From Boswellia sacra (taxonomy: Eukaryota > Streptophyta > Magnoliopsida > Sapindales > Burseraceae), in NCBI GenBank assembly GCA_013180625.2, contig SNVD02013866.1, positions 20,833 through 84,832 of the forward strand: a stretch of 64,000 nucleotides of DNA. The letters are read 5' to 3'. The translations under genes were made by a program, and so were the position numbers. Of the stretch, positions 46,130 to 56,580 are shown one piece after another (within the stretch, counting starts at the first letter, position 1; the number at the start of each line of letters is the position of its first letter). The notes beneath the pieces were generated by a model that saw only the letters and a program-made list of their open reading frames with translations, was not told the DNA's origin and made no database searches.

Positions 46130-46434
46130 GGTGACTTTGGTACTCTAGAAGGAATTTTGCCTCTTGGGCCCAACTGAATCTCTATAAAAAACCTATAGGT
46201 TTATTGAATGTTAAAAATTTCTTTGATCCTTTGATACGCTTTGTTGATGCAACTGTAGAACAGAATTTTATTCCTTATTCGGTGCGACAAATCCTTGTTT
46301 CTGCCACTACCACTAGTGAATTACTTAACAAGTTACAAGCAGTCGAATATGAACCTGACCCAGCTATAACTCAAATTAATTGGTTAAGGGGACAAAACAA
46401 AATGTGCAAATTGGATCTAAATCTCCATTTGTAA
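46130..46434 (+). pseudogene. Captured LOG-like fragment (cytokinin riboside 5'-monophosphate phosphoribohydrolase C-terminus)
   Basis: Reads GDFGTLEG (46130-46153), then, one frameshift later, ASWAQLNLYKKPIGLLNV and FFDPLIRFVDATVEQNFI, followed by VRQILVSATTTSELLNKLQ, ending at the TAA at 46432. Plant LOG enzymes, which release active cytokinin bases from nucleotides, have GGYGTLEE, (I/V)TWAQLGIHDKPVGLLNV, GYYNSLL, AVEEGFI and IIVSAPTAKELxxKLE in the same order and spacing. It sits between the RNase H-integrase linker and the conserved 3' region, where integrase is expected. I infer a captured host gene piece; it lacks the N-terminal half and cannot be active. The match is from memory, not a search. 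Confidence 0.72.
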
Positions 46435-46542
46435 TTTTTCTTTTATTTGTAGCATTTTATTTTACGTGTCTTTCAGGTCATCTCTTTTGAATAATTGAAG
46501 CTTCAAGTAATGTCTCCTATACTTTATCTCTCTACATTTAAA

Positions 46543-46579
46543 CATTGAGGGCAATGTTTCATTTGGTTGGTGGGGGGGG
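46543..46579 (+). other. Conserved stem-loop and G-run in Athila 3' region
   Basis: CATTGAGGGCAATG (46543-46556) can form a CATTG/CAATG stem, followed by a run of eight G (46572-46579). It is the plus-strand counterpart of 336-300 in Athila-1. Confidence 0.55.
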
Positions 46580-47457
46580 TGGGGTGGAAAGATAGTAGAC
46601 ATAAGTGTGTCTTATATTTTCTTATTGCCAAAAAAAAAAAAGAGTTAGTAATTAGATTCAGAATGTGGTGTAAGGAGTTTAAATCCTCTTGAGATGTATT
46701 CTGGGTCGGGAATGATAGAGTAAAGAGGGCCATTTTGAACTATAGAGACACACTCTAACCAATTTGTCATTTTGTTTTGATTTTGCACTTTTGAAGACTC
46801 ATTTTAGCTAACTTGATATTATTTAGTTATGACTTTTGGATTTTATAACGAGGATGTCCTATTCACTTCACTTTGAATTATTCAAATCTATGAACTCCCA
46901 CAACCTTATCATTTAATAAACTATTTGCTCATGTGCTCATTAAGCAAGTATTCATGAATCTTTCTTCACACATACACATACTTTGATGCATGATTATGGG
47001 TTGCAAAATGAAATGTTGCAATATTTGAATTCTTTTGTTTTGTTTAGGATAACAACAAAAGGAAGAGGAAATAAAAAAAAAAGAAGAAGAAGAAAAAGAA
47101 AAAGAAAAAGAAAAAAGAGAAAAGAGAAAAAAAGTGAAAGTAAAAAAAAAATTGTGGATAAGTTTGAGCTCGTAGCCTCTTTAATTCGAGCAATTAAGAC
47201 CGAGGGGTGCGTCAACACCTAATGCCCTAAGACCAACTAGATTGGGAGTTATTGGCCTAAAACTCATTACACGGATTAAAGAGAAAGCTTAATGGGATTG
47301 AACATTCAACTATCCACAAGTTTCTAATAAAAAATAAAGCATTGGCAACTCGAGTCGTTAAGCTCGTAGGGGTGCCTTAAAACCTAATGCCCTAAGGCCA
47401 ACTGGTGTGGGAATCATTAGCCTAAGGCTCACTACATGGGTTAAAGATGCATTGTTT

Positions 47458-47499
<42 letters not shown>

Positions 47500-47805
47500 A
47501 TGAATGAATCTCCCCTGCCTAAGGATGTTAGCCTTAATAAATATTAGAACCGATATGGCTTCTTTCTAATAAGCCCCATAGTCATCTATCAATTGAGTAC
47601 AAAAAGAATGTTTGTTAATATCTTGACTGAATGACATATGAGTCTTTAAAAAAAAAAAAGAGAAAAAAAATCGGTTTAGAGTTTGTTTATTTGGATAGAA
47701 TCAAGGAGAGTGCAATAATGACCACATTGGATGTAAAATTCTATAAATCACTTCTAAATAATAACGCTTTATTTGCTAGGAAGTAGCAAAAAGCTGGCTG
47801 GAGAT
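46580..47805 (+). other. Athila-2 3' non-coding region with simple repeats
   Basis: Holds an A/G-rich microsatellite (47055-47150; its lysine-rich ORF is an artefact), two diverged copies of a block of about 165 bp starting at 47187 and 47351 (shared CACCTAATGCCCTAAGACCAACT-type core), and a (TA)n run at 47460-47497. No gene recognised. Confidence 0.7.
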
Positions 47806-49350
47806 TGTAATGAACACTTAAATATGTTTGTTTAAGAAGAGCTTAATTCATCATATTACTTTAATAGTGTCATTAAACTCCTCAATTTAAGCATATTTGT
47901 AGTCTTTTAATCTTTTAAATTAGCTTTATCTTAATTTCGTTTTTTATTACAGGATCAGTAAAATGAGTATAACTTTCTATTTATAGATCATAATGGTGCA
48001 AATCTTAATTTGTTAGAAAGCTTATTAAATTATCTATAAGATTGTATTTCACAAGCATCATCAAATTTAGGCTCTTAGTGGACTAAAAATGGGCTTGAAG
48101 TAAACCCATCTGCAGTTTTAGCCCAGCCTAACCATGCCTCCGTATTTTGACCATATCTCTTGATATACATATCAAAATTGTATGAATCAATATGTTCTAG
48201 AAATTTGAGAGAAATATCTACAACTTTTATCAAGACATGTTATCAAAATTCTAAATAATTGGATGCCAAAATTGGTGGTCAAAGTTGGTGCACAGATGAA
48301 CCAAATTGTCAACAAGATATTTTACAATTGTCCCTTTGTAATTTGACAAGTTTGCCCCTGAATGTATCTATAAATAGAAGTGCCTTGTGACCCATAAGGG
48401 CTTCTTGGCTTTGGTTGGGATCTCTTATTATTGTGTTTTCTCTCTTGTGTTTGTTCTCTTAATGTTATTAATAAATCTTCTTTTTCTTGGAATTTGTTTT
48501 CTTTCTTTTATAATGCCTTGCTAAATCATCTTTTGCTAAGGTGAAAGGGTGAAACCCTTGATATCAGAATAAGAATTTTCTAACCCTTTGATATGTTCTT
48601 AATAATCATAATCTTTTGTTATTTAATTTATATGATTAATATTTACTTCCCTATCAATATTGACACCACCCGTAAAGTTGAGGTCTTGATCCATTGTAGA
48701 CAATCTTTGGCACATCAAATGTTTAGAGCCTTTCTAGATATTGTATGGTTCTTTTTTACCGACATAAGTCTAATTAGGAACCTTGATTTATTTCATACAT
48801 ATGGTGTTTGGCACACTGGATACTTGAACCCATTTACAAAAAGTGGTATAAATATTGGTAATGAAACAAATATAATTCATATAACTAAAATGGACTTAAA
48901 TGACATACCTTCCGATTGGAAACTCCTCGATGTGTGGATTCCATTTGAGTTATAATTGGGTTGTTTATCCTTATTTGATATATCAAGGGCGGATCCCCTA
49001 ACCTTAGCCTTCATTGTTATTGTGTTAATTTATCTTACTTTTGTACTTTAATTATTCTTATTTATTGCATATGAAATTGTTCATTCATTTGCTATGGTAG
49101 GTTTTACCTCCTATTTTCATGGATGGACTTACCACCTTTTATTTTTGTTTTACATTAGAATGGTCAAGAGCACCGTCTACCATCTGTACTTCTATTCGTT
49201 GATATCATCTTGATTATTCATATCATATTTGCTTACCTTTTAGTTTGTAGCGCTAAATCCCCTTTCTCGTGGATGGTTTTACCTCTTATTTCCATGGTAG
49301 CCTTCATTGTCATTGTGTTAATTTATCTTACTTTTATTTCCATGGATGGT
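47806..49350 (+). repeat. 3' LTR of Athila-2, end rearranged
   Basis: Matches the 5' LTR from TGTAATGAACA to about 49274 (CCTTTCTCGTGGAT). The last 80 bases of the LTR are then missing. In their place lie out-of-order copies of earlier LTR sequence (GGTTTTACCTCTTATTTCCATGG, a duplicate of about 49100; CCTTCATTGTCATTGTG, a duplicate of about 49005) up to about 49350. Confidence 0.8.
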
Positions 49351-50129
49351 TAAAACTAAGGGACAAGAAGTACCCCTATGTTAGATATTCGGTCTAGCCT
49401 ATAGTGTTGAGTTTACATTTTATACAATATATGCTTGCTTTAGGGCAATTCCGCATTTTATAGTTTACAAATTTTAAAAGATCTTAATTTAATGCAAATT
49501 CAATTATCTCTAGGATATAAGATTTTTAAAATTGTTTCAAATCCTAACAGAATCCTATCCTAAATCTAATCTAACAAATCCAACGCAAACCAAAATGCAA
49601 AATAAACTACAACCCTCTTTTCATTTTTTGCTAATATGATACCCTCTTGTCAAATTGGTAAATTTTGTGCATTACGCATATCATCGTAATGAGTGAAAAA
49701 GGAAATTTCTTCATATAAAAAGAAAAACACATTTTTAGAGAGTCTTTTGAAAAATAGCAGCTTCTTAAAAAATTTAGATAAATTAGCCAATATCTATTTA
49801 AATACTCAACTTACTCTTAATTCTCCAAATGCAAACATAATATTCTACAACTCAGTATATTGCCTAACAAACATCTGACTTCAGTTGATAACTTCTTATA
49901 TTATCGAGCTTATTTTTCATACTGCTTCGTAACTATTCGTCCAACACTACTAAGGTGTTAAGTAAAATAATTTGATACTTGTTAGATGCCAAACAAAAAA
50001 TAAGATTTGGTTATTACGAAAAACAACTCTCAAAGGCTTGGGTTTTTCTGCATTTTCTTTTATTTTGCATTCATACTAGGTATGCTATTACAAATGTTGT
50101 AATTCAAATCCTGAGTATAGTGATTTTTA
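49351..50129. other. Spacer, nothing recognised
   Basis: AT-rich; the one ORF (49693-49878) is lysine/asparagine-rich and has no recognisable feature. Confidence 0.5.
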
Positions 50130-50430
50130 TTTTTTGGCTCTATCTCTAGGGAGAAAGCATACCTGACTACGAACGACTTATGAGTCCTATGTGGTAGGGA
50201 TTTTTATTAGCTTGATCCCAAAGGAGAGTGTTGGTGGTGTATCACCTAACTGAAAGGCTGGATCTTAAAAGGGAGCATTGTTGCCTACCAAGGACTTACA
50301 AGTCCTATGTGGCAAGGATTTTTATTTTTTGGCTCTATTTCTAGAGAGAGAGCATACATGATTGCGAAGGACTTACAAGTCCTATGTGACAAGGATTTTC
50401 ATTTTTTGGCTCTATCTTTGGAGAGAGAGC
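50130..50430. repeat. Degenerate tandem repeat, left half
   Basis: Copies of a unit near 77 bp: TTGGCTCTATCTCTAGAGAG, AGCATACCTGA, the near-palindrome GGACTTACAAGTCCTATGTG and AAGGATTTTTATTTT, mixed with a second unit (CTTGATCCCAAAGGAGAG...CACCTAACTGA). It is interrupted by the solo LTR and continues at 52226. Confidence 0.7.
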
Positions 50431-52225
50431 TGTTGACCCAGGTATGGCAACCCAAGAGGGGGGGTGAATTGGGCTTTTATTTATCAATACGGAATTAGAA
50501 AACTTTTCTTGAAAGATCAAAATTATTTAACCTTTTCTTTGAGAATAAAGGTGAAGAAGATGAAAATAAAATGCAATCAATAGAATAGCAATAAAGAACA
50601 ATCACAAGTGCAAGTAAATGTAAAGAGCATAGGGATAGAGAGAGTGCAAACTCAATTTACGTGGTTCGGCAAACCTTGCCTACGTCCACGGGCTCCTAGC
50701 TCCACGAGCTAAGCTTTCAACTAAGTTGTAGAAATCTTTACAACTTGCTTGATGAACAACCTCACCAAGACTTTATCTTCCAACTCTTGATAACACCACA
50801 CCAAGAGTTCTTCTTGATGAACAACCTCACCAAGGCAACTTCCTTCAACTCTTGATAACACCACACCAAGAGTTCTTCTTGATGAACAACCTCACCAAGG
50901 CAACTTCCTTCAACCCTTGATAACACCACACCAAGAGTTCTTCTTGATGAACAACCTCACCAAGGCAACTTCCTTCAACTCTTGCTAACACACAACAAGA
51001 GTTCTCTCAAGGATAACTATTATCCTTTACAATAATATCTCACTCTCACCACAATACAAGAACAAAGATAATTTTTACAACAAAAGTACAACTCTCTTCA
51101 AAGAGTAGATAAAGAATATAAAAGCTCTATAAACTTGATATTTCTCTTGGCTTTTTTGCTTGATAAAATGCTTCTCTTGCACTTGTTGAATGCATGGGAG
51201 AATGGCTCCTTTTATAGGCAAATGAGATGAACTTAATCAAGTGAAGACACCATCTCCAAATTTTCTGCCCACCATAAAAACCGTAATCTTGTCTGCCATT
51301 TTTGTCAATGTTCCGTTTGAAATTTGAAAATCTGTAAAACATAAAAGATCTGCACATTTGAATAAGCTTTCCAACGCATCAAAAACCAAGTCATTTGGAT
51401 ATCTGTAGCTCAAGATATGGCCAAAACACCATTCGGTGCTCAAGTGACTTGATTTTTCTTCCATGTGTCTGTCCACTGACTTGAATGATAATTCTGTCAG
51501 CCTTCCATTTGAAATTTGAATTTCTTCAAAACATAAAAGATCTTCATATTTGAATAAGCTTTCCAAAACATTAAGAATCAAAGCAATTGGATATCTCTAT
51601 CTTAAGATATGGCCAAAACACCATTCGGTGCTCATGTGAGTTGATTTTTCTTCTCTGTGTCAGTCCACCGAATTTCATGTCAATTATGTCGGTCTTCCAT
51701 TTGAAATTTGAATTTCTTCAAAACATATGAAATGTGCCCCATTAAGTCATATTTCTAATGCCACAAGAATCAAGTCATTTTGATTTTTCTAGCTCAAGAT
51801 ATGTCCAAAAGAGTATTCGTGCTCATGTCAACTGCTTCCATTTGTCTTTCAATTGCATGATGATTTGGACGATCTTACACTTAAAATTTGAATTTCTTTA
51901 AAACATATGAAATGTTATAAATTGAGTAAGATTTCCAAATGCTCAAGAATCACGTAATTTGGGCATTTGTAGAGAAATATATGACCAATTGATTAAACAT
52001 TGCTCATGTGTCATATTCCTTGAATCAAACCTTGTACTTAAACTTTGGTGCCTTTAACATGTAGTCTTCTCCTAAGCTTCAACACTTCATTTTAATAAGC
52101 CCCTTCTTGATTTTATAATTATTTCAATAATCTTATTCTTGCACATAAATAAATATATTAGTAAATCTCAATGAATCAATGTGTATTGTTATCATCAAAA
52201 TTATCATATAGCCTTAGGGCTAACA
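50431..52225 (-). repeat. Solo Sirevirus-type copia LTR
   Basis: Minus strand TGTTAGCCCTAAGG...GTCAACA, 1795 bp, same family as the LTRs at 8563 and 15322. Flanked by the perfect duplication AGAGC (50426-50430 and 52226-52230), with no internal domain. It is about 135 bp longer than its relatives because of a threefold 65-bp repeat. TATA-like CTTTTATAGG lies on the plus strand near 51210. Confidence 0.94.
50782..50976 (-). repeat. 65-bp tandem triplication inside the solo LTR
   Basis: Exact-period copies at 50782-50846, 50847-50911 and 50912-50976, with a partial fourth from 50977. Each contains ACACCACACCAAGAGTTC and GATGAACAACCTCACCAAGG. The full-length element has a single copy of the corresponding stretch (about 9795-9865). 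Confidence 0.93.
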
Positions 52226-52520
52226 AGAGCATACCTAATTGTCAAGGACTTATGAGTCCTATGTGGCAGGGATTTCTATTTACTTGATCCTAAAGAAGAG
52301 CATTGGTGCATACCACCTAACTAAGAGGCTCGATCCTGAAAGAGAGCATTAGTGGCTTACCATCTAATTGAACGGCTCAACCATGGAGGAGAGCATTGGT
52401 GTCGGAACATTTGCCTATTATGCTTGATCCCGGAGGAGAGCGCTAGTGTTGGAACACCTAACTGACATGCTTAATCTCAGTGGAAAGCATTGGTGTTGGA
52501 ACACCTAACTGATTGGGACT
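52226..52520. repeat. Degenerate tandem repeat, right half
   Basis: Continues the array split at 50430: AGCATACCTAATTGTCAAGG, the near-palindrome GGACTTATGAGTCC, then shorter units of about 50 bp (GAGAGCATTGGTG...ACCTAACTGA). Decays after about 52510. Confidence 0.7.
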
Positions 52521-54200
52521 TAGCTGAAGAAACCCATAGTAGGTACCTTTGAAGTTCATAATACAAAATTTTGAATAACACCTATGGAGACTTTCATTGA
52601 TTGATATAAAGTTGGCTTTTGGGTTCATTACAGAAGTGGGAGCTTATAGGCTCTTTGTCTTTACTAGTAAAAGGCTCCTGGGCTTTTTGCAACTTACAAG
52701 ATAGTGATTGCAGATGCTTGAATAACTTAGCTTGTGGACATAAACAATAAAGTGGTGACTGACTGAAGTTGTAGAGTTTAGAGATATACCCTCAAAGTAC
52801 AAATGTTTTTCTGTAATATGTAAACATTGTTGTTATAAATGAATAGAAGTTATTATTTATAAATTATCCAACTTTGACTGTATCAATGACTAAAGGCTCC
52901 AGAGATTTTACATTAATAAAGTTCTATATATATGAGATATATATGAAACATAGAACTTTATAATAGCTCAAAACTAGTTCACAATCTATAAACAAAAGTT
53001 GGACTGTCTTCAATGGGAAATGGTGAGCCTCTAACCATTTGAAGTAGAGACTTCAAAACAAAGACACTAGTGGATTAATGAATGTATTGAACATTTACCA
53101 CGAGTAATTACAATATTTGGTGAAAATATCGTAACTAAATGTAAATTATCACAACCGAGCACTAAAGGCATTCCTACCTTAATCCTAAGTGATAGTGTAT
53201 CTCTAATATACAGACTATAGTCTTTACTAGAATAAAAAAAATGAGATTTAAAAGAGTAAGGTCAATACCTTGGCTAGTTGTGATTGTAAGATCTGTTTGC
53301 TAATAGACACTATACTATAGATATAGAATTCATTACTCCGAAAGAATCGCATAATACTATCTTGATGGTTTTACAAGGTTTTATTTGAGAGAATTTTGGC
53401 TAAGTGTTTATGAAAGTTGTTCATTAAATCGAGATTTATCTTAATACATCTCAACTCATTTAAATGGTGTAAAACTGGTATCAAGGGATCAAGATATAAT
53501 TGGAGGGATAACACGATAAATCATACCTACCTCCAATTATTGGTATTCCATGAAGGCTAGTTATGTAAACCTGATGCTCAATGGATAGGGCTTAAAGAAA
53601 TAACATAATTAGATTAAATTATTAAGCTGCCTGTAGAGAGTATTTAATTCAAGTGTGCAGCTTTAGACTTGTAGTGGAATGGGCCAAAGTTAATAGGTGG
53701 GGCCCACTACAGTTATGAAATAATAAAGTATTGGGTCAAACTTATTGGGGCTTATAATTAAATATGTCTATTAAACTCCCTAGATAGCTGATATAAAATT
53801 GTCTAAACAGGGTTTGGACTTCAGAAATTAATTATTTAATTTAATTGGATTTATTAGAGAATAAAACCCAGGTATTAAATTAAATATATTTGACTAGTAA
53901 ATGGGTTCATTATTTAATTAATTTGATTAATTAAATAATAAGTATTTGGGCTAATTTAATTAATTAGATTAATAGGCTTATAATTAATAAGATTAATTAA
54001 AAGCCTACGCAAAATTGGGTTGGACCTAATTAAGTGTTAAAAGCCTAATTAAATACTTAAAGGGATTAAGTTCTAGGAGCTCAAAAAATTAGTTAGACTT
54101 AGTCTAATAGGATTAGGTTTACTAGTCAAAATTGGAAAGGGATTAACAATAACATAAAAAAGATGAATTAGGTCAATATTGTGAGAGTTGAAGTGAACAA
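52521..54200. other. AT-rich spacer, no gene recognised
   Basis: Includes a zone of alternating TTAATTAA and AGATTAAT motifs (53870-54010) able to form weak hairpins. I see no coding motif. Confidence 0.5.
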
Positions 54201-54204
54201 GTAA

Positions 54205-54350
54205 CAAGCCGTCACTGTTCATCAGATACTGTTTATAGTTACTATTCACTAAGGACTGTTCACTATACTGTTCATCTGTCACTATTCATCAAATACTATT
54301 CATCTATCACTATTCATCACTGTTTATCAAACATAGTCCAGTGATTTTAA
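54205..54350. repeat. Short-period minisatellite (CTGTTCATC / CTATTCATC)
   Basis: About ten variants of an 11-15 bp unit around ACTRTTCATC(A/T). The small ORF here derives from it. Confidence 0.7.
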
Positions 54351-54630
54351 GATGCCTACATGTCTCATTCAGGCAGTTTTCAGACATACCTAGGAACTAA
54401 AGTGGTGAGAAAGCACAACAGAAGTTTTGAAGTCTATGATTGCTAGATCCAAGTCACCAAGCCGCTTCCTCTGTGTCGATTTGATTGAAATCGCATCGAG
54501 GATCCTATAGTAGAAAGCATATTGAAGTTTTTTGCATATTGTAGAAATAGGTACTTGACTGAAAAACCATATGGATAATAACAAAGTCTTGTTGTTTCAG
54601 TTCATCATTAGAAACATTTCTTCAAGTGTT

Positions 54631-55780
54631 TTACACTCCATATTCTGTTAAGGCCTCATGAAATAATTGATATTCTATGGAATTTGGAAAGCGATCATTT
54701 TGACCTTCCTTTACACACTTAAGGCACTCCATGTCTTTGTCTCCACGCTCTTTAATGGTCTGTTGGACAAAATCTTGTAGTTCTCCAACTCTAACTAACT
54801 CTTCAATTGAATCTCTTATTTTATAGCAGTCTGTTATGCAATGCCCAGTCGCTTGATGATAATAACAACACTTAGACTGATTTCTCATGGAGACTTTGCT
54901 CCTCATTAGTGGTGGATCTCCAAATAATATGTGGGCTACATTCCATTAAATATATTAACTTGAGTGTCATTGATATTTGTAAAAGTGGAGTGTCTCCTAG
55001 ACGAGCTACTAGTTTGATGGTTACCTAACTAGCAACCTTTAGTATGACAGCACCTTGTTTGCTTAGAGTCAATATGGTAGTCTTTTGGCCTAGTATGACA
55101 TGCAGTCACATTTCTTCTTTCTTGCAATCATCGATCCTCAAGTTGATTTGTTCTTACCATATTCAAGGCAATATAATATGCATCTTCATAAATCTAAAAA
55201 GGGCAGTCAGAAAAGTATCTCCAGAGTCGATTAGTAAAAAATTGCTCATGAATCAAGTTAAAGCTATTATGTCTTTGAAGGCTCTTAAGCTTGTGATCTT
55301 ATTGTGGTAACATTATACAAACTCCAAACTTGACTCCCTATCCCTTTGCTTGAAATTGGCTAACACATTACTATTTCTCTGGACCCCCTTAAATGCTTGA
55401 AAGTAACTTATGAATTGACTCCTAAACTGTCTAAAAGTGGTAAAAGTGTTTGGAGCTAAAGACTGAAACCATTGTATGGTTGGCTTAGTCAATGTCAAGG
55501 AAAAGGTTTTACATAACATTACATCAATTGGGTTGTAACATTCCATCAAGTGGTAAAACATTCAAAATGCTCTACTGGGTCTTTTTGACAGTTATATGAG
55601 TTGAGTGCTGGCACACTGAAGTTAGGTGGGAACGGATACCTAACTATTTCATCAAGAAAGGGAGAGCTCAAGTCTAACTTAGGAAAAAGGTTAATGTTAC
55701 CCTGATGCTGAGTTTGAAAAAGTAACTAAATTTGCTCCACTTGTTGTTTGAGGCTTTCAATATCTCGGTCCTAAGTCATG
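54631..55780 (-). pseudogene. gag: Tat-type Ty3/gypsy gag remnant
   Basis: Minus strand in order: SSPFLDEIVRYPFPPNFSVP (about 55680), a capsid-like segment 55561-55313 (IDVMLCKTFSLTLTKPTIQW, then FTTFRQFRSQFISYFQAFKG), and 54906-54631 with CYYHQATGHCITDC, the C-H-H-C knuckle variant typical of Tat gag, followed by RDSIEELVRVGELQDFV. Stops separate the pieces. Orientation is opposite to the Tat pol pieces at 3970 and 18644, so it is a separate element. Its 5' side is cut by an LTR at 55781. Confidence 0.75.
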
Positions 55781-56580
55781 TGTTGATAGACGCATGCAAA
55801 TACACTCTTAAGCATAAATAATTAATACTAATTGGTCAATATTGTAAAACTTTTTATGATATTTTAGCATAATTATTTTGCCTATGCCTATTTGACATTT
55901 ATTTCATTTCTTCTGCATTTTTATAGTCTTTATCTTGAAATAAAGTATTGTCCTTAAATTGTGATTAATGGAAATCTTTGCGCATGTTTAGCAAAATGGA
56001 CATAACTCTCAATTTCTAAATCAAAATGAAGAGATTCTTGAACCTAGAGCAACATGACCCAATCCTACACAAAGTTGACAAACAATCAAAAGCCCAAATC
56101 CAACATTTGATGAGCTAAAATTTAGACACAATAGAACTAAACTGCAACAACTACTTAGTCCGACCCATCTTTGGTATTTTGGCTATATCTCACTGAATAA
56201 TTGTCCAAATTGCATGAATCTAGTGGCTATGGAAAGATGAGACAAAAAAATAGAACTGCCATGTTTTCCATGAAGCCTAATTCAATCGTTTCAGTAGCCA
56301 AAAATGTGTTACTAGTTGGTGGAAGGGTTGTTGGCTGAAAATGTGGAAGATTTGGTTCACACTAGAATAGTTCCATTTAATTACCTATATAAGGACACCT
56401 TGAGGAGCTTAATAGAGGATGGAAAAAATCCGTTGGATTCTATTGTATCATTGTATCTTACAATTCTCTCTTGTATTTTGTCTCTAGAAATGGTGGGAAT
56501 GAATTGTAAGTTAAGCTAGAGTTCTTGGCAAGGTTAGAGGTGAGCTTTTATGTATCATTTATCTATTTTTGTATAGTTCC
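55781..56580 (+). repeat. Diverged Athila-like LTR fragment
   Basis: Starts TGTTGATAGACGCATGC, like the TGTTGATGAACA start of Athila-1/2 LTRs, exactly where the Tat gag remnant stops. It keeps the same order of features: AAAATGGACATAACTCTCAAT, TTTTGGCTATATCTCAC, ATTGCATGAATC, a TATA box (CCTATATAAGGACACC at about 56383) and TCTCTTGTATTTTG. It fades out near 56580 at an A-run. Confidence 0.55.

Larger units (their letters stand above)
40269..49350 (+). mobile_element. Athila-2: Ty3/gypsy Athila element lacking integrase and carrying a LOG-like fragment
   Basis: 5' LTR (40269-41814), decayed tRNA-Asp primer site, gag, protease, RT and RNase H, then a LOG-like segment where integrase is expected, a 3' non-coding region with hairpin, G-run and repeats, and a 3' LTR (47806 to about 49270) whose end is scrambled. 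Many stops show it is old. No target duplication can be read because the right end is rearranged. Confidence 0.88.

Noticed and set aside
47000..47222. Lysine/arginine-rich ORF
   Set aside because: Pure product of an AAG/AAAAG microsatellite in the Athila-2 3' region.
50782..50976. Regular 65-bp repeats considered as CRISPR
   Set aside because: Contiguous identical units with no unique spacers, inside a plant LTR.
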